From assembly GCA_029582165.1 (NCBI GenBank), contig CM055868.1, positions 10,305,501 through 10,369,500 on the forward strand: DNA of 64,000 bases, read 5' to 3'. Of this stretch, positions 58,101-64,000 are shown in pieces. The stretch comes from Portulaca oleracea. Its lineage: Eukaryota; Streptophyta; Magnoliopsida; Caryophyllales; Portulacaceae. The notes under the pieces were generated by a model that saw only the letters and a list, made by a program, of their open reading frames with translations, had not been told where the DNA came from and did no database searches. Position 1 is the stretch's first letter; the number at the start of each line of letters is the position of its first letter. Position numbers and translations under genes: made by a program.

Positions 58101-61100
58101 ACAATATCTAACAACCTTCCTAGAGTCATAACCTGATAACTCAACACTCACATATGAGCTGACACAATTCCATCAAAGACATATATAGAGATTACAGATC
58201 AATCTCTTATCGTCAGATGAAACACTTTCAATTGCATACCAGAAAACCTTACATCTAGGCTCTATTTATAGTGAATGCTAATATAATAGTTTAGTGTTTA
58301 ATAAGAATTCTTTGGCCACCAAGCAACTCCAAAAAATTAGCAACAAGAAATCGATTAAAATTGGGAAAACAGAATCATCGCGAAATTATCAAACTGAAAA
58401 CAACAATTATAGAAAAGTCAATTATAGAAAAGTCAAAGTCAAACTAACGTTAACAGACAAAACTTAGCGGAAGACTTCAAATTTAATTTGGGCGTCACTG
58501 CCGTATCCCCGAAGGAATACAAGGCGAGAAAGGAAAACACAACTGTCTGCTAACGGTAACTACTAACAACTCAAAACAAAACTTTAAGATTTCATAACGA
58601 AAACAATATAAAAAGATTCAAGGACTTCTAGACTCGTCGTCCTCACTTCTAATTCCCGTCCCCAGCATTTAGATCTTCACCTGAAAACAAAACATTTCAA
58701 AAATGAGGGGGAAATCTCAATAATGTCTACCCCTAACGTTTAAAACAGTTTAAGTTCATTTCAATTCATTTTGGGGAGAGGGATCGAATCAAACGTTTTA
58801 CAAACCTTTAATCCCATACTGTTTCCTCAACCCACCCAATCCATATTTTAATTTGCGGGCGGGATACCAAATCCCTTAAAGTAACATCGCCTACCAAAGG
58901 CATCAAGAACATCGCCTACCAAAGGCATAAATAATATCGCCCACCAAAGGCATCAAAACATCGCCTACCAAAGGCATCAAGAACATCGCCCACCAAAGGC
59001 ATAAATAATATCGCCTACCAAAGGCATAAAAAAAAACTATCCTATATCAGGGAAGGAAGCCCTGATCTCCTGGTCCATAACCCTGCAGATTGTTACACCT
59101 GCACAACAGGTTATCCCCTGAAACCCGCTTAACGTTTCCACTTGAATTATTTATGCAATTTTCAAACTCAACTCATGACTCTCAAGTCAAACCATCCCAA
59201 GTTATCAAAACCATTAACAAAACTTCGAATGAAAGACCATCCAATTTCTCAACTCAAATAAACCAAGATCACAAACGAAACAAAAAGATTATCAAAACAG
59301 ATGGTCGTATTTCCACAAAAGTCCCCTTTCGGGATGCAATTCTTAAAATAGATTATAATACATCAAAACACATTTAAAGAGCATCCCGATGGGGATTAGA
59401 GCATAGACAATTACCTGAATAACGTCACAGTACAACAATAAGGAGAACACACTTGAGCTCACTATCGTCACGCACTAACTCGGGCCTAGAATAAGAATAA
59501 TTATCTAATCAAAACGCGTTCTAACGAAGTTAGTATTAACTAACAACTACCTAACCCATCCCCTAGGAACACTTAGGTTCCTATCATTTATGATTTACAC
59601 TTAACACACTCAAGGAATTATATAACAAGTTCACACATAAAATTTACTCAACAATTTTCATAAATAAAAGCAAGCAGAGGACAGATTGTAACGTTCACAT
59701 AAAACGGGTCACAACTCGACTTCCCGACATCCTATGGATCTGGTTTTGAACTTTTCGGAAACCTCGGGATGTCTACTAAAACTTCTATGTTGATGACGAA
59801 GCCCATATCAGTCCTTAAAAACACCCATCTTCCCAAATGGTCCAGATCTGACAGGTTCTGGTAAAAAGATTATAACTCGGGTTATACAAATCAAACGTTC
59901 GATCCGTAAAATTTCTATGGTTCCTAACATCTAAAGGAACCTTCAGTTAAAAGGGTTCTGTCAAAGAGTAACTATACTAATCGTGGCAACCCGATCTTTA
60001 GACACTAACAAAACTGTCCCATTACCGGTTCTTAATAAATTTGTAATTTCGGTTCTAACTTTTACCAATTGATCTCCGGGTTCTAATTTGGGCTCAAAAC
60101 AGTAACTAGGGTCTAAGGTATAAAGTCCAACTTAACTTAGGTCCAACAATTAAACTTTTAACATTAACCCAATTTAGAAAACATGGAACCACTTTACTAC
60201 TTTTAATCAATCCTAAAATCAAACAAGAAATATAATACTTTAAACATGAATTATTTACAAGGTTATAACAGTAAAGCAAGAATTTCAAGGAACAATAAAA
60301 GGTGGTTAAACATGTGGTTTCTTTAATCAAGATTCAAGGAGGTCTTTAGGAAATATAACATAAGGTATAATATGACAAGTAACTACTAATCAAGGAAACC
60401 CAACAACCAATTCTTTTACTAACTAAATCAAGAATTCAAGATTTTATTAACAAGAATTACTTGGAGTAAGTTAACTAAGTTATTAAACAAACTCAACAAT
60501 TTAATCTCAAAGAACAATAACGATTTATTACTTAAACTATTGAAGAATTAACCTAGGTAAATAAATTCTCAAAATTCGTACATACAATAATATTGTGATC
60601 TAAAAAGATTCATATAAAGAAATATAAAGGAAATCAAAGAACCACTTTTAAACCTAATAATCAACTATTACAACCCTAATACTAACAATTACACATATTA
60701 GAATTAAGAACAAGATTACATATAATTTTCCTAATTACAAAACTAATCATAAATAAATAATACACCAAATTAAACATACAAGATTACACATAAATAATTA
60801 GACAAATTACATGTAATTAAAAAAATACAAGAACAATTAATTACACATAATAACTCAACAAAAATTACACCCTAATTACCCAAATTACAAAATTAATAAA
60901 TCAAGAAGATAACAATAATAATACCATAATAATCATAATAATACAGTAATAATAATAATACAATATCAGAAGATAAAAAATAGAGAAAAAGGAAAGAAAA
61001 GAATTGTAAAAATAACCTAGGGTTTACGTTTAGGGTTAGAACGCAGGTTTTCCGCACGAGCGGCAAGGCGGCCGAGGCGCACGGCGGCGGCAGCGTGGCG

Positions 61101-64000
61101 GCTACGTGGTGCGGCGGTGTCGGGGCTGCGACGGTGTCGGGGCTGCGATAGGGCTTCGAGAAGTGGCAACCAAGGTCTGGCGGTCTTCTTCGATGGCGTC
61201 GCGACGACGACTCGGCGAGTCTGCGACTCGGCGGCAAAGTGTGATCGGCGGCTGTGGCTCCGGCGATGGCGCGGCGAAGGTAGTCGAACGGAGGGAGAAA
61301 GAAAGAGAGAGGGATCGAGGAAGAGAAAAGAGAAAGGAAGAGGGAGTGGTTACCGATGGTTCGCGGCTGCGGTTGGTGGCGGCTGTGGTGGCGCGCGGTG
61401 GCAGAGAAGGGCGGCAGAGAGAGAGAAGGGGGGAGGAGAGGAGAGTGATGGCTAGGGTTAGGGTTTTTTATTGTTATTAGGGTTTGAGGGAGAGAGAGAG
61501 AGTTTTATACTACCCACTTAATTAGGACCCAATTAACACTCCTAACCCAACCCAACTAAAACAATTAAAAACCTGATTTTTCTAAAAAAACTAATAATAC
61601 TAATAATAGTAATAATAATACTAATACTAATAATAATATTAATAGTAATCACATAGCAATTAATATTCACATAATTCATCATATAACACGGTAATATTAA
61701 TAATAATACTAAAACAGAGTAAAACTAATAATACTAAACCCATGAAATTACCGATATACCCTTGTTAGTCTCACTCGATCCTACGAGCTCAAGTGTTAGC
61801 CAAAAATAAACACAAACGAATAATAATAAATAACGAAGTCAAACATAATATACTAACGACGTCACGGTCAACATCTTTGGATTTTTTCGGGGTTTTACAA
61901 GGGGTGTGCACCGGTCCAAACCCGGACCGGACCAGACCGAATTAGCTCGACCCGGAGACCGAATTTTCACTAAATGATAGACCGAAACTAGACCGGTTTC
62001 ACTTTAGACCCGGACCGGACCGAGAAAATGGATGATCCAACCCGACCTGGACCGATTGGATCATTTTCTTTATGTGTCAAAATAACTTTTGATTACAATA
62101 GTCGAATTCTTAACTAGCTAGTAGCTGTCAACTTGATTAGGAAATGTGTGTTTAATTATACTCCATAATACTAGTCCGTATAATTAGTTTACTACCAAAA
62201 ATTCTATAATGTATTAATAACAAATTAATATTTATAATAGACTGTTTTTTTTTTAAAAAAAATAGTAACAAATTAATAGTAATAATATCATGGATGTTTT
62301 ATGTTTACTAGTAGATAGTAATCCCACATAATTAGGAAATTTATATTTTTGAAAGGACCTTCTGAATTGATTCAAAGGCGACTAGGCAATAATAATTATG
62401 CTTATAAATATGGTGAGTGTATAATTTCAAAATATAAAAACATAATTATTTTTATGGACAAAATATCAATGGGATTTGATTTTAATTAAATTACATATAT
62501 GTAGAAAAGTATAAACCGGGTTAACCGGTCCAACCCGATTGTTTAGAGTTTGGACCGGGACCGACCTGGAAACCCGAAATTATAAAAATTATGGACCGGA
62601 GACCGGACCGAACATAACCGGGTTGGTCCGGGTCATGTCCGATCCGGGTCACAGGGTTTTTCCGGTCCGGACCAGAATATGCACACCCTTAGACATGGCG
62701 CCCCGTGTCCGTACGACATGGCCCGTGTTAGTCGTTTTCCTTGTTTTATTGCTCTCACCACAGCCACACAATTCGTGTCAACCTAGATTCCACCTACGTT
62801 GCTCTAGTTCATTCGATTATAGGTATATCATTGATAATTATTGTTGTAGCCAACGCATCTCAAGCTTCTTATAGTTGATAATTAAATAATATCCCAAAAG
62901 ATACTGTTAAAAAGAATAATTAGTATTAATTTTATTATAAAAAAAGAAACTTAAATCGTAATGCTTCGAGATACATGTATCATTGCTGATATATACTTTT
63001 TCGAAAATGATAAACATCTTGACGTAAAATGGTTATTAACCATCTTGCATTTTTTTTAAAATCACCAATAAAGTTAAATCTAAGTGTATTTAAATCATTC
63101 TAAATATATATTTCGTTATTTTCAGGGTTACTACAAGTTATAAACAATTTAAAAATAATTATTTGTTTATATTTATTTCATAAATATAAAACTATGTATA
63201 AAATGTGCATTTTCTACTTTGATTGATAAAATTAGGCTATTATTATATTTTTTGACCTAGCTAATAAGTATTATATTATTATAATTGATAAATATATATA
63301 ATTATTAAAGAAACTATTAATAAAAGTTACAAAAATGTGAAATATGACCAATTCAAGATGGTTAAGAACCATCGTGAGTCAAGATGGTTATCATGGTCCA
63401 TATTTTTTTTTTTAGAGGAAGGGGGAGTATATTAGAAGAAACTGAAGTGTTGTGATTGAAGTGAAGAGAATCCGTGACATTGATGTTCTAATTGCAGGTG
63501 AGAAATCAACGATTAAGAAGCGACACATGTTACTGACAGAAGAGATGTTAAGAAAGAACAAAAACTTATGTGACCCCAATGCTAATTCACTAAACACCCT
63601 CCAAGACATACTGACAGTTGAGATACCCAAGTTGGGGAAAGAAGCAGCACTGAAAGCCATAAAAGAGTGGGGTCAGCCTAAGTGCAACATCACCCATCTC
63701 ATATTCTGCACCAGCAATGGCATTGACATGCCTGGGGCGGATTATCGCCTTGCCAAGCTTATGGGCCTGGAGCACTCTGTCCAACGTTTCATGTTGTATT
63801 ATCAAGGTTGTCACGGTGGGGGTATGGTCCTCCGTCTTGCCAAGGACATTGCTGAGAACAACCGAGGAGCCCGTGTTTTAGCTGTCTGCTCTGACAGTAT
63901 GGCGATCGCCTTCCGGGGTCCCATTCAGACCCAACCTGATTCCATGTTGTGCCCAGCCCTGTTCGGCGATGGAGCTGCCGCTGTTATTGTTGGTGCTGAT
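54996..64000 (+). CDS. Type III polyketide synthase (chalcone-synthase-like), 3' end outside window
   Basis: Exons 54996-55158 and 63498 to beyond 64000 give the first 222 residues of about 390. Exon 1: [20 protein letters not shown] and [14 protein letters not shown]. The intron splits the TGT codon for the Cys equivalent to CHS Cys60 (phase 1), the conserved CHS intron site. Exon 2 has [17 protein letters not shown], the catalytic Cys159 (CHS Cys164) in [29 protein letters not shown] and [15 protein letters not shown]. By alfalfa CHS2 numbering: T132S, S133N, F165H, A166G, T194M, V196I, T197A, G211C; F215 is kept. The enzyme condenses CoA starters with malonyl-CoA in the cytosol. T197A is, from memory, also found in rhubarb aloesone synthase and widens the cavity, so the product is probably not naringenin chalcone. 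His and Asn of the triad lie beyond the window. Confidence 0.93.
55591..56163 (-). mobile_element. Copia-type LTR, minus strand, with adjoining polypurine tract
   Basis: It runs from TGTTAGGGATTAGATTC to GACATTGTCCAACA. On the minus strand it starts TGTTGGACAATGTCC immediately after GAAGGTGGAGTT, the copia polypurine tract, so this is a 3' LTR (573 bp) with about 40 bp of internal sequence. The rest of the element is missing. Confidence 0.75.
56206..56848. mobile_element. Possible hAT-like nonautonomous element
   Basis: The left end CAGGGATGGAGCTACGC and the complement of the right end, CAGGCACGAAGCCAG, resemble the CAGGGGCGGAGCCA tips of hAT elements. The paired inner words GGGGCAATTACCCCC and TTGTCCCCCTCAAC support it. 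No 8-bp duplication was found, so the borders are uncertain. Confidence 0.4.
57116..57541. repeat. 9-bp target site duplication TTTATTTTA
   Basis: Identical 9-mers abut both ends of the 408-bp MITE; read directly. Confidence 0.85.
57125..57532. mobile_element. Mutator-type MITE with 9-bp target duplication
   Basis: The left arm GGGAAATTCCATTCGGTAG is mirrored by CTACCAAATGGAATTTTCC; inverted repeats extend about 60 bp (AACTTTTGCCTGTTCCAAGT and counterpart). The element is 408 bp. TTTATTTTA at 57116-57124 and 57533-57541 is a perfect 9-bp duplication. Confidence 0.88.
57953..58417 (-). mobile_element. Copia-type LTR fragment, minus strand
   Basis: It begins TGTTAGCATACAAAC on the plus strand. 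On the minus strand it has a CACTATAAATAGAGCC promoter (plus about 58259-58274) followed by U5-like sequence. The far end is not seen because the next LTR abuts at about 58418. Confidence 0.5.
58418..61899 (-). mobile_element. Long gypsy-type LTR, minus strand, nearly complete
   Basis: On the minus strand it begins TGTAAAACCCCGAAAAAATC at 61899, has GTATAAAACTCTCTC (TATA and initiator region, plus about 61495-61510), and is homologous to 11900-13709 over its second half. The 3' tip is missing: homology to the other copy stops at TTGACTTTTCTATAATTGA, about 17 bp short of GGGGCGTTACA. No gag or pol is present, so it is a solo LTR or a truncated one of about 3.5 kb. Confidence 0.75.
58880..59035 (-). 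repeat. Minisatellite, minus strand, homologous to 12970-13205
   Basis: Units TCGCC(T/C)ACCAAAGGCAT of 23-26 bp, seven copies, complementary to GCCTTTGGTGGGCGA. Having it in two dispersed LTR copies shows it is part of the retroelement family, with copy number varying between insertions. Confidence 0.88.
61899..62690. mobile_element. CCGG-rich hAT-like MITE
   Basis: The left end AAGGGGTGTGCACCGGTCC and the right end GGACCAGAATATGCACACCCTT form inverted tips. CCGGACCGG/GGACCGG words fill both subterminal regions, and an AT-rich centre (62080-62510) lies between. It abuts the gypsy LTR exactly at 61899-61900. No 8-bp duplication is confirmed. Confidence 0.6.
63498..64000 (+). CDS. Type III PKS exon 2 (start)
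   Basis: After CTAATTGCAG the frame completes Cys55 and runs open for 167 codons to the window edge: [76 protein letters not shown] and [14 protein letters not shown]. There are no stops or frameshifts, and conservation is high at structural positions. It appears functional. Confidence 0.95.

Larger units (their letters stand above)
55159..63497 (+). other. PKS intron (8.3 kb), transposon-filled
   Basis: A single intron at the conserved CHS position, borders GTATGTT and TTGCAG. It contains a copia LTR end, a hAT-like element, a Mutator-type MITE, a second copia-type LTR piece, a 3.5-kb gypsy-type LTR and a CCGG-rich hAT-like MITE. No other host gene is seen. The stretches 55160-55590 and 62700-63490 are AT-rich; the latter has GATGGTT/AACCATC inverted words at 63025 and 63355. 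Confidence 0.85.

Noticed and set aside
61106..61480. Plus-strand Arg/Gly-rich frames near 61.1-61.5 kb
   Set aside because: They lie in the GC-rich leader of the minus-strand LTR and are frame shadows without domains.
63000..63390. GATGGTTA/TAACCATC words as a MITE
   Set aside because: Only short inverted words, no clear borders or target duplication.
54996..64000. Calling the gene plain chalcone synthase (CHS)
   Set aside because: Cavity residues 132, 133, 194, 197 and 211 differ and the motif after the catalytic Cys is altered; only the type III PKS family is supported.
1..64000. tRNA and rRNA genes
   Set aside because: No cloverleaf-type A/B box pairs or conserved rRNA segments were noticed by eye; a covariance-model scan would be decisive.

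Overview
This is a window of a plant nuclear genome, almost certainly a eudicot. The evidence is AT-rich sequence, GT-AG introns, two recognisable plant genes, and a dense load of LTR retrotransposons, LINEs, Helitrons, Mutator-type elements and MITEs. An RRM-bearing LINE ORF1 and a chalcone-synthase-like gene with an Ala at CHS position 197 would fit Caryophyllales, but neither is exclusive to that order, so this is only a guess. No rRNA, tRNA, CRISPR or prokaryotic features were seen.

Left part (1-23.3 kb, minus strand): one large gene of the SABRE/KIP (FMP27/Hobbit) family, which are giant bridge-like lipid-transfer proteins with an N-terminal membrane anchor. I could place ten coding exons in frame, from the ATG at 23297 to about 505. 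That is about 1,911 codons; the C-terminal part (roughly 700 residues by family length) lies off the left edge. Its introns hold several MITEs. A 8.9-kb third intron holds a truncated long LTR with a minisatellite, a LINE relic and a Helitron terminus.

Middle part (23.3-54.9 kb): no convincing host gene. It is a layered transposon graveyard. From left to right: a cluster of Helitron ends (23.9-36.2 kb); a 2,940-bp solo LTR with a perfect 5-bp target duplication (29831-32770); a MITE with internal repeats (35.3-36.1 kb); a decayed Ty1/copia element interrupted by an RRM-type LINE and by a MITE sitting in a TA microsatellite (36.5-41.7 kb); a noncoding block with about 30 scattered copies of a TCCGCGAGGAT-like motif followed by an 84-bp higher-order tandem repeat (42.1-44.5 kb); a minus-strand Ty1/copia element with broken frames (44.7-49.8 kb); and a Mutator-like element remnant (49.9-52.6 kb) in which a decayed transposase C-terminus faces an intact GRF-zinc-finger gene. 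A solo LTR with its target duplication (53.0-53.9 kb) and a fold-back MITE follow.

Right part (55.0-64.0 kb, plus strand): a type III polyketide synthase gene. Exon 1 is at 54996-55158 and exon 2 starts at 63498 and runs off the right edge. The intron interrupts the conserved CHS Cys60 codon as in CHS genes, but is 8.3 kb long because of inserted LTRs and MITEs. The catalytic Cys is present, but several active-site positions differ from chalcone synthase (T132S, S133N, T194M, T197A, G211C and a rewritten motif after the Cys), so a product other than naringenin chalcone is likely.

The two host genes have no evident functional relation. Exon borders were set by eye from frame continuity, splice dinucleotides and remembered family similarity; no alignment was run.
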